A DNA stretch of 59,003 nucleotides from Ferrimicrobium acidiphilum DSM 19497 (GTDB lineage: Bacteria; Actinomycetota; Acidimicrobiia; Acidimicrobiales; Acidimicrobiaceae): NCBI RefSeq assembly GCF_000949255.1, contig NZ_JXUW01000017.1:1-59003 (forward strand). The letters run 5' to 3'. This document shows, piece by piece, positions 16,870 to 27,449 of the stretch. The notes beneath the pieces were generated by a model that did no database searches, was not told the origin of the DNA, and was given only the letters and a program-made list of their open reading frames with translations. The translations under genes were made by a program, and so were the position numbers. The first letter of the stretch is position 1. Every line of letters starts with the position of its first letter.

Positions 16870-18836
16870 ACCTTAACCTCGACGGCCAAATCTGGGGAGG
16901 ATGTCCGCTCTCTTCGTCTTCTATTTTGTTCACGGATGCCAAAGACACTCAACAGGCCGCCGAGCACCATAACGCCTGCACCAGCCCACAACCAGAAGAT
17001 CAGCGGTTGCACGACAATCCCCAACGTGATCGTACCCTTGACGGTTGTAGGGGCAGAATCGATCGTCAAATAGACGTCGCGAGTCAGCCCCACATTCACC
17101 GCTGGAGTACCGACTGCAGCGGCATAGGTCCCGAACTGGGTGATCGCTGGATGGTAAGTCTTGCCTCCATTGACGACCACGTTCGCCTCGAAGGAGGTCT
17201 TTGCAGGGGTGACCACGGTCTCCACCCCTTTATAGGTTAAGGTCTGACCATAGACATGGACGGTCTGACCGGGGACCATCTTGACTGAACCTTGGTGTCC
17301 AAAAGTCGTCGCTGAGGCCATTCCAACGGCTATGATCGCCAGCCCAATGTGAGTTAGCATGCCCGCCGAGGAGCGAGATACGATCGCGGATATGCGACGC
17401 CCCGAGGCGCGCGAGAGGTTCCCATAGATGATGATCACCGATGATACAATCACAAAGGTTGCTAACGCGTACGCACCCAACGTAGCCATCGCCGTCACTC
17501 CGGCAAAGGCTGAGATCGCTAGAACAGCCACCGCCGCAGCGCCAGGCAACAGTAGTCGTTGCCCGAGTAGCTCGGCACTAGTTTTACGCCAGTTCAACCA
17601 AGGACCAATGGCCATCACTGCCAGGAGAACGAGGCAAAGCGGTATCACAAAAGAATTGAAGAATGGAGCGCCGACATCAACGGTCTGGTGCTCGAAGTAA
17701 TGCGCAAACAGCGGGTATACCGTTCCCGCGAGTACGATCAGCGTGAGTAGTCCAAAGATTGCGTTGTTGATCAGCAACGACCCAGGTCTGGACAACAACG
17801 CGAATCGGGGCTGCCCCATCAATCGATCTGCAGCAAAGATCGAAAGCCCAATCTCAAAGACCACAATCGCAACGAAGAATAGAATGAGCACCGTGCCAAG
17901 GCTCGAGTCCGAGAATGCATGGACCGACTGAAGTACACCCGACCTAGTGAAATAGGTGCCGAGAATAGTCAGGGCAAAGGCGGCAGCTACTAAAGAGTAG
18001 CTGGCAACTCCCATCCGTTTACGACGGCGGTCTATGAGCACAGAATGAATGAAGGCGATACCACACAGCCAAGGGAGCAGCGCTGAGTTCTCCACCGGGT
18101 CCCAAGCCCAATACCCTCCCCAGCCAAGCACCTGATACGACCACCATGCCCCCAGGACTATGCCTATGGTCAAGAATACCCAGGTGATAAGGGACCAGTT
18201 GCGCACTCTCAGTATCCAGTCACCATTGAGACGTCCAGTGATCAACGCTGCCGACATCAGTGCAAATGGAACACTCATACCGACAAAACCCATGTACAAG
18301 ATCGGAGGATGAACGGCAACCAATGGGTAGTCCTGCAGCAACGGATTAGGACCCCTCCCGTCCGCCGGAATCACTCCAACCGTCGTGATGAATGGACTGG
18401 CGGCGAAGAGTAAGACGCCCGAGAAGTAGCTGAAAACAACTCCAAGAATCCCAAGTGCCACCGACCCGGTTCGTCGATCAGCCTCGTGTCGCATCGCGAA
18501 GATGAGCAACGCTATGTAGAGCCCCTGGACGATTGCCCATAAGAGCAACGATCCTTGAAGCGCCGACCACATTCCAGTAATCGAGAATAGAAGCGGAGTT
18601 TCTTTGGAGTTGTTGGCGACAACGTAGGCTAGCGAGAAGTCATGAGTGACCAACGCCTGTTCCATCGCAATCGTAGCAACTATCGTTCCACAAAAACCAA
18701 CCAGCAACAGTGTTCGCGAACCTGACATCAGGCGATCACTGTGCCGAGCAGCACCGTAAAAGGAGGTAAAGGTTCCTGCGAGACCGAAAACAAAGGCGAG
18801 GACAAGCCCTGCCGACCCAAGTGCCGCGTCGAACAT
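16866..18836 (-). CDS. ccmF: CcmF haem lyase subunit
   Basis: 656 residues with about 14 membrane segments, usual for CcmF. The tryptophan-rich WWD motif GWGGYWAWDPVENSALLPWL lies near residue 240, and conserved histidines flank it (VAVHPPILYMGF, FIHSVLIDRRR). The large C-terminal extracytoplasmic loop (VKMVPGQTVHVYGQTLTY) is present. CcmF takes haem from CcmE and, with CcmH/I, attaches it to the apocytochrome. Between ccmE and ccmG. Confidence 0.95.
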   Translation of the reverse strand: MFDAALGSAGLVLAFVFGLAGTFTSFYGAARHSDRLMSGSRTLLLVGFCGTIVATIAMEQALVTHDFSLAYVVANNSKETPLLFSITGMWSALQGSLLLWAIVQGLYIALLIFAMRHEADRRTGSVALGILGVVFSYFSGVLLFAASPFITTVGVIPADGRGPNPLLQDYPLVAVHPPILYMGFVGMSVPFALMSAALITGRLNGDWILRVRNWSLITWVFLTIGIVLGAWWSYQVLGWGGYWAWDPVENSALLPWLCGIAFIHSVLIDRRRKRMGVASYSLVAAAFALTILGTYFTRSGVLQSVHAFSDSSLGTVLILFFVAIVVFEIGLSIFAADRLMGQPRFALLSRPGSLLINNAIFGLLTLIVLAGTVYPLFAHYFEHQTVDVGAPFFNSFVIPLCLVLLAVMAIGPWLNWRKTSAELLGQRLLLPGAAAVAVLAISAFAGVTAMATLGAYALATFVIVSSVIIIYGNLSRASGRRISAIVSRSSAGMLTHIGLAIIAVGMASATTFGHQGSVKMVPGQTVHVYGQTLTYKGVETVVTPAKTSFEANVVVNGGKTYHPAITQFGTYAAAVGTPAVNVGLTRDVYLTIDSAPTTVKGTITLGIVVQPLIFWLWAGAGVMVLGGLLSVFGIREQNRRRRERTSSPDLAVEVKV

Positions 18837-19312
18837 CAGCCTTGGGTTCCTCCTGGTTTGGCGATTCGCGTAGGATGCTCGGCCACATAGTTGGAACTGT
18901 GTTTGACCTCGATCAGACTTGAGACGAAAACATTGCCCTGGAAGTGTCCCTGAATCACTACCGGGATACTGGGTTGGAATAGCTGCGGCGGATTCCCAAT
19001 CTCAGTAACACGATCCTCAGAGTGGTTGAAGCGGATAGTGAAGTCCACCCCAGCAGGGGTAGGATCCACCGAACCGGGGACCACGACACCCTCCATACGA
19101 AAGCTTTGAGTGCCGAGCTTTGCACGTGCGGCGTTGGCCTGCTGTACGGTCAGAAAATACTCCAGCGAGTTGGTGGCTCCCTTGAATAGCACGAACCCTA
19201 GAGCCACAAATATAACAGCCAAGACCACGAGCGATCTGATTAACTTGGCTCGTGACCGTCCTGGACCCTCGACCGTCTTCCACTCTGAAAACTCCTCGTC
19301 GGCTAACGTCAT
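18836..19312 (-). CDS. ccmE: CcmE haem chaperone
   Basis: 158 residues. N-terminal anchor at about 25-43 (SLVVLAVIFVALGFVLF), then the OB-fold domain (FRMEGVVVPGSV, DFTIRF, IPVVIQGHF). The covalent haem-binding histidine is H138 in EVKHSSNYVAEHP, with the tyrosine four residues on, so this is the common His-type CcmE and not the Cys variant. Its ATG follows directly after the ccmD stop codon. Confidence 0.93.
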   Translation of the reverse strand: MTLADEEFSEWKTVEGPGRSRAKLIRSLVVLAVIFVALGFVLFKGATNSLEYFLTVQQANAARAKLGTQSFRMEGVVVPGSVDPTPAGVDFTIRFNHSEDRVTEIGNPPQLFQPSIPVVIQGHFQGNVFVSSLIEVKHSSNYVAEHPTRIAKPGGTQG

Positions 19313-19468
19313 CTAGGCGTCCTCTGTCAGTCCATCGTGGGACATCTCGTTGGCTAGCATCTGCGCGAGTCGAAGCTTAACCTGACGCGAGCGCACCCCA
19401 AGAAAAATGGCATAGCCGCCCAAGGAACAGGTAACCGCCGTATAGCCAGCCTCTACATAGGGATTCAT
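19313..19468 (-). CDS. ccmD: CcmD-like small membrane protein
   Basis: A 51-codon gene between ccmC and ccmE. The product begins MNPYVEAGYTAVTCSLGGYA, continues with a hydrophobic helix (AIFLGV), then a basic stretch RSRQVKLRLAQ, the plan of CcmD (one helix and a charged cytoplasmic tail). Its ATG overlaps the ccmC stop as ATGA, and its stop touches the ccmE start, so it is clearly translated in series. CcmD releases holo-CcmE from the CcmABC complex. Confidence 0.85.
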   Translation of the reverse strand: MNPYVEAGYTAVTCSLGGYAIFLGVRSRQVKLRLAQMLANEMSHDGLTEDA

Positions 19469-20196
19469 ATCCTCACCTCTTCAGCTGCCAATCGCTCGTG
19501 AATAGCTCTTTCAACCTCAAGGTCGACGAGTTGGGCCTGTCGCTTCGAGGTCTCGAACCGGGTCCAGACCATCCATACATAAGCAAGAGTAAATGCAACA
19601 AAACCAAGCAAAAGTGTCCACGCCATCGAGCCATGCACCTCTACGTTCATGCTTGGGTTTAATACCGATGGCGTCTGATGCAACGTCTTCCACCAATAGA
19701 CCGACTCATGCACGATCGGCACATCGATGAAGGCGACGACGGCAGCGATCGCCGAACGTACGCCACGTTTGGTCTCCGACATCGGTACCTGCCGGAGTGC
19801 TAGGTAGCCAAGATAGAGCAAAAACAGTACCGCGGTCGCCGTCAAGAGCGCATCCCAAGTCCACCAGACACCCCACGCCGGACGACCCCAGATCGACCCA
19901 GTAAGGATCGTCAACCCGGTGAAGAAAACACCTGCCTCTGCGGATGCTGCTGCAAGCAGATCCCACTCTCGTCGCCGCGTCCGCTTCCACAAGTAGAGCA
20001 GGCTCGCAGCCGTCGTGATCCCGTAGGCCAGGTAAGCAATCCACGCCATAGGCGGGTGGATGTAGAGCATCCTGACTAAATTACCCATAACCTCAGCCGG
20101 AGGGGTCACGACCAGCCCCAACCAGAATGTCAGTGCGATCGTTACCAGCGCCGCAATACCCACACCACGCTTTAACTTTGCATTTGTACTCATCAA
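19465..20196 (-). CDS. ccmC: CcmC haem handling protein
   Basis: 243 residues with six membrane segments. WWD motif SIWGRPAWGVWWTWDALLTA at about 101-120; axial histidine candidates in LYIHPPMAWIAYLAYG (H47) and in the VHESVYWWKTLHQ loop. CcmC loads haem on CcmE. Its start overlaps the ccmB stop by four bases. Confidence 0.93.
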   Translation of the reverse strand: MMSTNAKLKRGVGIAALVTIALTFWLGLVVTPPAEVMGNLVRMLYIHPPMAWIAYLAYGITTAASLLYLWKRTRRREWDLLAAASAEAGVFFTGLTILTGSIWGRPAWGVWWTWDALLTATAVLFLLYLGYLALRQVPMSETKRGVRSAIAAVVAFIDVPIVHESVYWWKTLHQTPSVLNPSMNVEVHGSMAWTLLLGFVAFTLAYVWMVWTRFETSKRQAQLVDLEVERAIHERLAAEEVRI

Positions 20197-20855
20197 CCCT
20201 CCAAGACGACACCATATACCAGAATGCCAACAACTAGATAGATAAGTGAAAACCCGATTAACAGCTCACTCCAAGGAATGGCCTTGACGGCCGTCTGGTC
20301 TAACCCATATTGCCACACCTTGGTGGCACAGAGCAACACTGGCGAGACCACTGGGAACAGCAGCAGTGGGAGAAGACTTCCGCCTAGCCCTTCAGTCACC
20401 CCGGCAAGCACTATTCCCACCGTCGCCACACCAACATCTGCGAGCAGGGCGCTCCCTGCCAACAGCGCCACGTCATGCAACGGGGAGTTAAATAGCACTG
20501 CTATTCCTGCACTCAGCACCACCTCAAGTACCAAGATCTCAAGAACGATAGCCACTACCTTGCCTAGAAAGATTCCACGAGGGTTAACGCCCATCATGAC
20601 AAGCCCAACTTGAGCTTGATTCTCCCCCTCGATCGCCATGGCGCGTGTTATCGCCAACTCGAGTCCAAAGAAGGTGGTGACCCAGAATAGCCCCGGAGTC
20701 ACCTGGGTAAGAATCTCGACCTTTGCATCAAATCCGAAGGCGAACAGAACGATAACCACAAAGACGAACGGGAGCACTTGGTTCAGCAAGACCCGCGCTC
20801 TCCACTCGAGACGGAGATCCTTCTTCGCCATGACTACTGCGGTCCGCAACATCAC
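20193..20855 (-). CDS. ccmB: CcmB membrane subunit of the CcmAB transporter
   Basis: 220 residues with six hydrophobic segments. CcmB features: KKDLRLEWRAR near the start, FGLELAITRAMAIEGEN, LLPLLLFPVVSPVLLCATK. With CcmA it forms the ABC complex that uses ATP to release holo-CcmE. Overlaps ccmA and ccmC by four bases each. Confidence 0.92.
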   Translation of the reverse strand: MMLRTAVVMAKKDLRLEWRARVLLNQVLPFVFVVIVLFAFGFDAKVEILTQVTPGLFWVTTFFGLELAITRAMAIEGENQAQVGLVMMGVNPRGIFLGKVVAIVLEILVLEVVLSAGIAVLFNSPLHDVALLAGSALLADVGVATVGIVLAGVTEGLGGSLLPLLLFPVVSPVLLCATKVWQYGLDQTAVKAIPWSELLIGFSLIYLVVGILVYGVVLEG

Positions 20856-21520
20856 GTACCCCCGACGAGGGTGGCAGAACCGTTCGACATCCGATACCTA
20901 CGAGTTGCAAGCGCAGAGATACGATCGAGTTCATGTGAGGCTACGATGACCGTCTTGCCCGCCTGCGCGGCCTCAGTAAACCCCCGATCCAATGTAGCCT
21001 TACTTACCTGGTCAAGCAGGGCATGTGGTTCGTCAATAAGCAGAAGCTCAGTGCGTCTGGAGAGTGCAATCGCGGCAGAGATCTTCTTTCGCTGGCCGGC
21101 AGAGAGTACGCGGAAACGTGCGTGAAGATCCCTGGTCGCTAGACCCAACCGCCGTGACCACTCGATTGCATCATCAAGATCGCATCCAGCAGCCACCGCA
21201 AAGAACTCGAGATTCTCTCGACCCGAGAGATCTTCGTACATCTGATAGGAATGAGCCAGGTAGCTCACCTCGCGTCGAATCGCTCTCGCTTCGGCTTTGG
21301 GATCACGACCAAAAACCAAGACGGACCCACTCATCGCCTCGACGAGTCCACCGAGGAGACGCAGGAGGGTGGTTTTGCCCGACCCATTGGGACCTTGAAC
21401 GAAGACTACCTCTGACTCGTAGGCATCGAAATCGCAACGGGCCAGCGCTGGGAAACGGTCCAACATGACCGTGGCGCCGCGAAGACGCACGACAAGTCGA
21501 CCATTCGGTGACTCCGTCAC
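20852..21520 (-). CDS. ccmA: CcmA ATPase subunit
   Basis: 222 residues. Walker A GPNGSGKTTLLRLLGG at about 43-58, signature LSAGQRKKISAAIALSR, Walker B ELLLIDEPHALLD, and the H-loop in VIVASHELD. First gene of the contiguous block ccmABCDEFGH. Its ATG lies five bases after the gmd stop, so the ccm genes may share a transcript with gmd and the enoyl-CoA hydratase gene. Confidence 0.92.
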   Translation of the reverse strand: MTESPNGRLVVRLRGATVMLDRFPALARCDFDAYESEVVFVQGPNGSGKTTLLRLLGGLVEAMSGSVLVFGRDPKAEARAIRREVSYLAHSYQMYEDLSGRENLEFFAVAAGCDLDDAIEWSRRLGLATRDLHARFRVLSAGQRKKISAAIALSRRTELLLIDEPHALLDQVSKATLDRGFTEAAQAGKTVIVASHELDRISALATRRYRMSNGSATLVGGT

Positions 21521-21524
21521 ACCA

Positions 21525-23293
<1,769 letters not shown>

Positions 23294-23339
23294 ATATCGT
23301 AGATGCTAGCCCCCAACCTGCCACGGAGATCTATCTATC

Positions 23340-23963
23340 ATGCCACCGTCACCAGCTCGGACGTCCCGACTCTCGGCCGCCGACCGTCGAGAGATTATTA
23401 TCACCGCTGCCATCGAGCAGTTTGCCCTCCATGGATTTGATGCAGCCTCGATGGATGAAATCGCTGCCGGAGCTTCCGTAACCAAGCCGATTATCTATCG
23501 CCACTTTCATTCAAAACGGAACCTCTATCTCGAGCTCCTCCAAGAGGTTGGAGAGCGACTCACGTCTTCGATTGAAGTAGCGACGGCCACCGTCGAACCA
23601 CCTCATGATCGGCTGAGAGCAGGCGTTGTAGCTTTTTTCGACTTCGTTCAACATCATCGCTCGGCCTATCTCCTCCTCTTTGGCGGACGCGGTCAACGCG
23701 ACGATGAGTTCCAGCATGTCGTAGACGATATCCAGCTCAGAATCGCCCAATTGGTCGCGAGTCGGGTAAGCGGCGTCGAGGATGAGACTTATCGTGTCTT
23801 TGTCTCCTTCGCCTTGATTGGGTTGACCCACGGCGCGGCACGTTCCTATCTTCTCGATATCGAACGACACCATAGCGATCGTTTTCGCGCACGTCTCGCC
23901 GCAAAACGGGCAGCGCAGACCGCCGAACTACTGTGGTCAGGAATGCGCAATCTGTCGACGTAG
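23340..23963 (+). CDS. TetR-family transcriptional regulator
   Basis: 207 residues. N-terminal helix-turn-helix at about 18-62: REIIITAAIEQFALHGFDAA, SMDEIAAGASVTKPIIYRHF. The C-terminal ligand domain is unremarkable. A ggag lies about ten bases before the ATG. It is divergent from the enoyl-CoA hydratase gene, so a fatty acyl-CoA-responsive role is a fair guess. Its 3' end overlaps the convergent formiminotransferase gene by 27 bp. Confidence 0.9.
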   Translation: MPPSPARTSRLSAADRREIIITAAIEQFALHGFDAASMDEIAAGASVTKPIIYRHFHSKRNLYLELLQEVGERLTSSIEVATATVEPPHDRLRAGVVAFFDFVQHHRSAYLLLFGGRGQRDDEFQHVVDDIQLRIAQLVASRVSGVEDETYRVFVSFALIGLTHGAARSYLLDIERHHSDRFRARLAAKRAAQTAELLWSGMRNLST

Positions 23964-24734
23964 ACGTCCTTCAATGGTAGCTTCACTGTTCACGCCGAGA
24001 GCCTCATACTCAGCCTCATGGCCGATGACGACAACTTCCGGAAGGAGACCAACAAGCTCGATCGACCGAATCATCTCAATAGCCAACACGCGCTGGACCA
24101 CCATAAGCGGAGTAACCTTAAGTGGGTCGATCAGATTCATCGAGACTTGCACCCGATCACCCGCAACAAAAGCGAGTGTACGCACATGCGCAGAACGAAG
24201 GGCTCTGGCGACAACCTGAGCACGCTCCAACGAGCAATCGAGGTTAAAGTTCAGAGCGACCAAGAGGCCGCGCGCTCCGACACAGACGGCCCCAAAAATG
24301 GGGTTCGGTTGTGGATTACCGTAGGTCGGCGATACCGAGACAAACGCGCCCTTGCGAAGCTGCGGAAGCGTTGTCTCCCCTCCGTAGACGAAAACTGGAA
24401 GATCGAACGCAACCGCTAACCAGCTGCCAAGCCTATCTCGCATGCTCACAGCCGCCTCTAGAGGCGTCGCACCAAGAGGCACGAACGGGACGACGTCCAG
24501 GGCACCGAGCGCCGGGTGGACTCCTCCGTAGCTCCGAAAGTCAACCAGCTCGAACACCCGCCGAGCGAGTAGCTGCACGTCGTCGTAGACTCTTGGCCCA
24601 GCAAGCGTGAATACCGACCGGTCGTAGTCGAAGTCGGTGTGCACGTCAAGCAGCGATCGGCCACAACACTCAATCAGGGAATCAATCGTCGCCCTGTCAC
24701 GACCCTGCGACACATTAACGACACATTCAAGCAC
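23937..24734 (-). CDS. Glutamate formiminotransferase-like protein
   Basis: 265 residues corresponding to the N-terminal transferase half of FTCD. Motifs: LECVVNVSQGRD, LLDVHTDFDYDRSVFTLAGP, the His-containing YGGVHPALGALDVVPFVPLG, VFVYGGETTLPQLRKG, and RVQVSMNLIDPLKVTPL. It transfers a formimino group to tetrahydrofolate; the cyclodeaminase half and the hut pathway are not seen, so it may act in another folate reaction. It may supply one-carbon units to the folD/metF/pur genes at 29642-33531. Confidence 0.87.
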   Translation of the reverse strand: MLECVVNVSQGRDRATIDSLIECCGRSLLDVHTDFDYDRSVFTLAGPRVYDDVQLLARRVFELVDFRSYGGVHPALGALDVVPFVPLGATPLEAAVSMRDRLGSWLAVAFDLPVFVYGGETTLPQLRKGAFVSVSPTYGNPQPNPIFGAVCVGARGLLVALNFNLDCSLERAQVVARALRSAHVRTLAFVAGDRVQVSMNLIDPLKVTPLMVVQRVLAIEMIRSIELVGLLPEVVVIGHEAEYEALGVNSEATIEGRLRRQIAHS

Positions 24735-24887
24735 TCAAAGGATCCTAACTGAATGTGATCGCACACTTCCCGAAATGAGGGCCAAAGCCATCATCGAACC
24801 CTGCACCAGCAGCAAGTGGTCGGTCGTTGCGCTAGATCACTCCGATTGTGTTCACCGGTGCTATTGCTGCTCAGGCGACACGCAGAC

Positions 24888-25193
24888 CTACCAGCACTCC
24901 ATCGATCGGCGAAGCAGTCGAGCTCGCTGCAGGCGTTTGCGTTCGCGTTCCGACGAACCCCCCCAAACGCCATGCTCAATCCGATTCTTCAAGGCATAAT
25001 CAAGGCACTCGTCGATCACATCGCAGTTACAACAGATCTTTCTTGCACCTATGACACCTGCACCATCGGAAGGAAAAAATATTGCCGGATCCAACCCCCT
25101 GCATGCCCCAACCGCCATCCATGGCTCGCTTACCCAAACGATCTCTTCGACATCGTCAGTTGCCAAGGTTCCCTCCCCCTTTGAGTAATCCAT
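24888..25193 (-). CDS. WhiB-family Fe-S transcription factor
   Basis: 101 residues. Four cluster cysteines are in the WhiB pattern: C31, then C54-x2-C57-x5-C63 (an extra C55 is present). The G[VI]WGG turn GVWGGSSERERKRLQR follows. The start is uncertain: the ATG at 25193 has aggggtca directly before it, while a TTG ten codons later has a stronger site (agggggaggg). A possible -10, taatat, lies at 25205-25210 on this strand. WhiB proteins bind sigma factor region 4 and are restricted to Actinobacteria and their phages. Confidence 0.92.
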   Translation of the reverse strand: MDYSKGEGTLATDDVEEIVWVSEPWMAVGACRGLDPAIFFPSDGAGVIGARKICCNCDVIDECLDYALKNRIEHGVWGGSSERERKRLQRARLLRRSMECW

Positions 25194-25313
25194 TGACCCC
25201 TAGAATATTACCGTAGAGTAACATTTTCAAAGCAGCATGGCGTTAGGTCATCCTTTTGGATGACATCACACCATAGACATCGAAGACAGACCGGACGAAA
25301 GAACCAGGGTAGG

Positions 25314-25580
25314 ATGCTAGGGATGAATGAGACGGAGCAACCAGTTGAGATCCGCGCAAGGATCAGGATCGCCTATCTTGGGCCCGTTGCCCCGCATTGG
25401 GAGGTTCGTTGGCTCTCCGGCGATCGTACTGTCGTAGACGAGTTCACGCAACGAGTCAACGCTCGCCTCATGATGCTCCCGCCACACGATCCACAGTTTC
25501 GTCGCAACCGAGAACGCGTTATGCGTGACGCAGAGCGCGAGGGGATTTACGCAACTTGGGACATCGACGACGAAGAGTAG
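25314..25580 (+). CDS. Small conserved-looking protein, unknown function
   Basis: 88 residues from the ATG at 25314, which has agggtagg upstream; the frame opens 54 bases earlier with a basic, non-conserved-looking leader, and an ATG at 25323 is also possible. The body is IRARIRIAYLGPVAPHWEVR, then RVNARLMMLPPHDPQFRRNR and an acidic end (WDIDDEE). I do not recognise the family. Divergent from whiB. Confidence 0.55.
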   Translation: MLGMNETEQPVEIRARIRIAYLGPVAPHWEVRWLSGDRTVVDEFTQRVNARLMMLPPHDPQFRRNRERVMRDAEREGIYATWDIDDEE

Positions 25581-25628
25581 TCTCGACCACGAACGGACAA
25601 CCGACTAACTAACGGCTGGTTGCTCTAG

Positions 25629-26462
25629 CTATTTCTTCTTTTTCTTGAAGAGCTTCCGCTTGACGATCAGGTCATCATCGGTCCGGTTCCAACCGAGTTT
25701 GTCCGCGGCACGGTCCAGGTCGGTATCGATCTCACCCGTATGCTCGAATGCTCGGTTTTTGCGTGCCAAGGAGTTCATGAACTCTTCAGTGCCCGGTATC
25801 ACTGTTGTGTGAGCACCAAACTCATACATCGGACCTGCTCCACCAGATGACAATTCGGGCTCAACATCTAAAACGCCCTCGCTCGGTCCCGTCGTCGATT
25901 GAGCATCGTCAGCCAAGGGTGCGGCTGGAACCGCCTCGAACAACAGTCCAGCAGTTGGCTGTACTGTCATGCCTTCGGCCCCGCCAGGAGATTGGTCTCG
26001 TGCTACATCTTGGATGTCGCCGTGAGATCCGTCTCGTGCTACACCTGATTGCGAGCTATCTATTTCCCCGTCGTCATCGCCGTCTCTGGCGGCAACCATC
26101 TCCTGCTGGGCGCCTCGCTCATCCTGTCCCGGGGAGGATCCCAACTCAGCCTCATCGCTACCCTCCACGTCACCAAGCAATTCGCGGATATGAGCGAACA
26201 CCTCTCGTGGACGTTGCGAATCACTCTCAACATGGCGAGTATCGCCAGGACCCACCGCTGATACATCACCAACAAGCTCTACCAATTCCGGAGGCTGCAC
26301 CCGATCCTCTGGCTCAGCAAGTGCAGCCGTTCGTTCAAGAACTGCCCAAAATGGGGCTCGGTTTACCATACTGTCACTCTGTTCCTGTTTCGGATACATA
26401 ACTGTTGTATCGTCACCTCCCGCAGAAACATAACCCCGCCTTGTCAACTTTACTACTTTCAT
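25629..26462 (-). CDS. Acidic, low-complexity protein with a lysine-rich tail, unknown function
   Basis: 277 residues. The middle (about 50-200) is rich in Glu, Asp, Gly and Ser with no hydrophobic core, so probably disordered. The C-terminal 50 residues look more ordered (EEFMNSLARKNRAFEHTGEI, LDRAADKLGWNRTDDDLIV) and end in KRKLFKKKKK. A short repeat is visible: GVARDGSHGDIQDVARDQ. The basic tail might bind nucleic acid or membrane lipid. Divergent from the MarR gene, 49 bp away. No family recognised. Confidence 0.55.
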   Translation of the reverse strand: MKVVKLTRRGYVSAGGDDTTVMYPKQEQSDSMVNRAPFWAVLERTAALAEPEDRVQPPELVELVGDVSAVGPGDTRHVESDSQRPREVFAHIRELLGDVEGSDEAELGSSPGQDERGAQQEMVAARDGDDDGEIDSSQSGVARDGSHGDIQDVARDQSPGGAEGMTVQPTAGLLFEAVPAAPLADDAQSTTGPSEGVLDVEPELSSGGAGPMYEFGAHTTVIPGTEEFMNSLARKNRAFEHTGEIDTDLDRAADKLGWNRTDDDLIVKRKLFKKKKK

Positions 26463-26511
26463 CGAAATCCGGTAGCATGATCGGCAGATCCATGGTGATG
26501 GGAGACCTCAG

Positions 26512-26997
26512 ATGCATCAAAACGACACATCCGAAAGGGACGCCTTCCTTAAAGAAATCGAAGACGGAATCCGCTCCATGATCCGGTGGAGTCGACGCCA
26601 CTCATCGCTACTCGCCCACGACCTCTATCAAGGACTCGACCTTACGGCATTGACAATTCTGTCCGCGCTCGCGGACCATCCAGGATCTCGGCTCACCAAC
26701 ATTGCCGAATGGCTCAAACTTGATCTCTCGAATGCGAGTCGACAAACATCCTTACTCGAATCAGCTCAACTAATCGAAAGAACCACGGACCCGAACGATC
26801 GTCGTTCCACTCTCCTTTCGCTCAGCCCTGAGGGGCGAAAGGTCCTTGACAAGGCACGGAGTGACTCGACCAATTTCATGCACCGTATCTACCAAGATTG
26901 GGAGACCGTTGAACTCGCTCAATTTGCCTCGATGATTACGCGAACGATCGACGCGATCGACGAGATCAGCAGTCCACTCGAGCATGATCACACCTAG
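26512..26997 (+). CDS. MarR-family transcriptional regulator
   Basis: 161 residues. The winged helix covers about 50-115: LTALTILSALADHPGSRLTN, IAEWLKLDLSNASRQTSLLE, LIERTTDPNDRRSTLLSLSP. The DxRxx wing (DPNDRR) is intact. Shares a 49-bp spacer with the divergent acidic-protein gene, which it may regulate along with itself. Ligand unknown. Confidence 0.9.
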   Translation: MHQNDTSERDAFLKEIEDGIRSMIRWSRRHSSLLAHDLYQGLDLTALTILSALADHPGSRLTNIAEWLKLDLSNASRQTSLLESAQLIERTTDPNDRRSTLLSLSPEGRKVLDKARSDSTNFMHRIYQDWETVELAQFASMITRTIDAIDEISSPLEHDHT

Positions 26998-27055
26998 CAG
27001 AACCGTGACACCCTGACCGCCCTGACGAAGGAGACGGACTTCCTATGTTGGGTGG

Positions 27056-27250
27056 CTAGCCGCCGTTCACTGGGCCTACGTGTTTGGCTTGTTTGAGTTG
27101 CCCTATAATTTCCCCCGGTCCACTTCGATCGCAAGTGTCAAGGAAACCTACGGCATGGGGAGAGCACTGGCCCTCTCTGGCTGCTTGCTTGTAGGACTGG
27201 TAGAGGGCGTGGGCCTCGAGTATGTTCATGGCTTGGGTGCTATCCTTCAC
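27056..27250 (-). pseudogene. IS21-type IstA N-terminal remnant
   Basis: A 64-codon frame starting at a GTG. MNILEAHALYQSYKQAAREG followed by CSPHAVGFL resembles the start of one IstA subgroup (a short helix-turn-helix ending in a C-S-H-T-V pattern). The match is modest, but its position 29 bp inside an IS21-like end (27279-27305) supports it. The rest of the transposase is missing. Confidence 0.4.
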
Positions 27251-27278
27251 TACTAGCGGCTTCTTATGGAATTGGCGT

Positions 27279-27305
27279 TGAAAACAATCGACCTATTTGG
27301 CCCCA
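27279..27305. repeat. 27-bp IS21-type terminal sequence, identical copy at 58374-58400
   Basis: The 27 bases beginning tgaaaacaatcgacctattt and ending ggcccca are present here and again, without a mismatch, at 58374-58400. The ctatttggcccc part is the kind of core repeated inside IS21-type ends; at 58374 a second ggtatttggcccca follows 18 bases on. The two sites mark separate insertion remnants of one element type. Confidence 0.65.
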
Positions 27306-27449
27306 TAGGATGCCTTTTTTCTTGTTGTGGATGCCCACCTCCCTGAGTGCCTAGGTCTCTAGGTTCCCACTAGTACCATGCAGCTTGGGTGTCTGAAACT
27401 ACTCACGATACGGGACACGGTTCTCCCTTAAAGCAAGGAGCATATAGGT

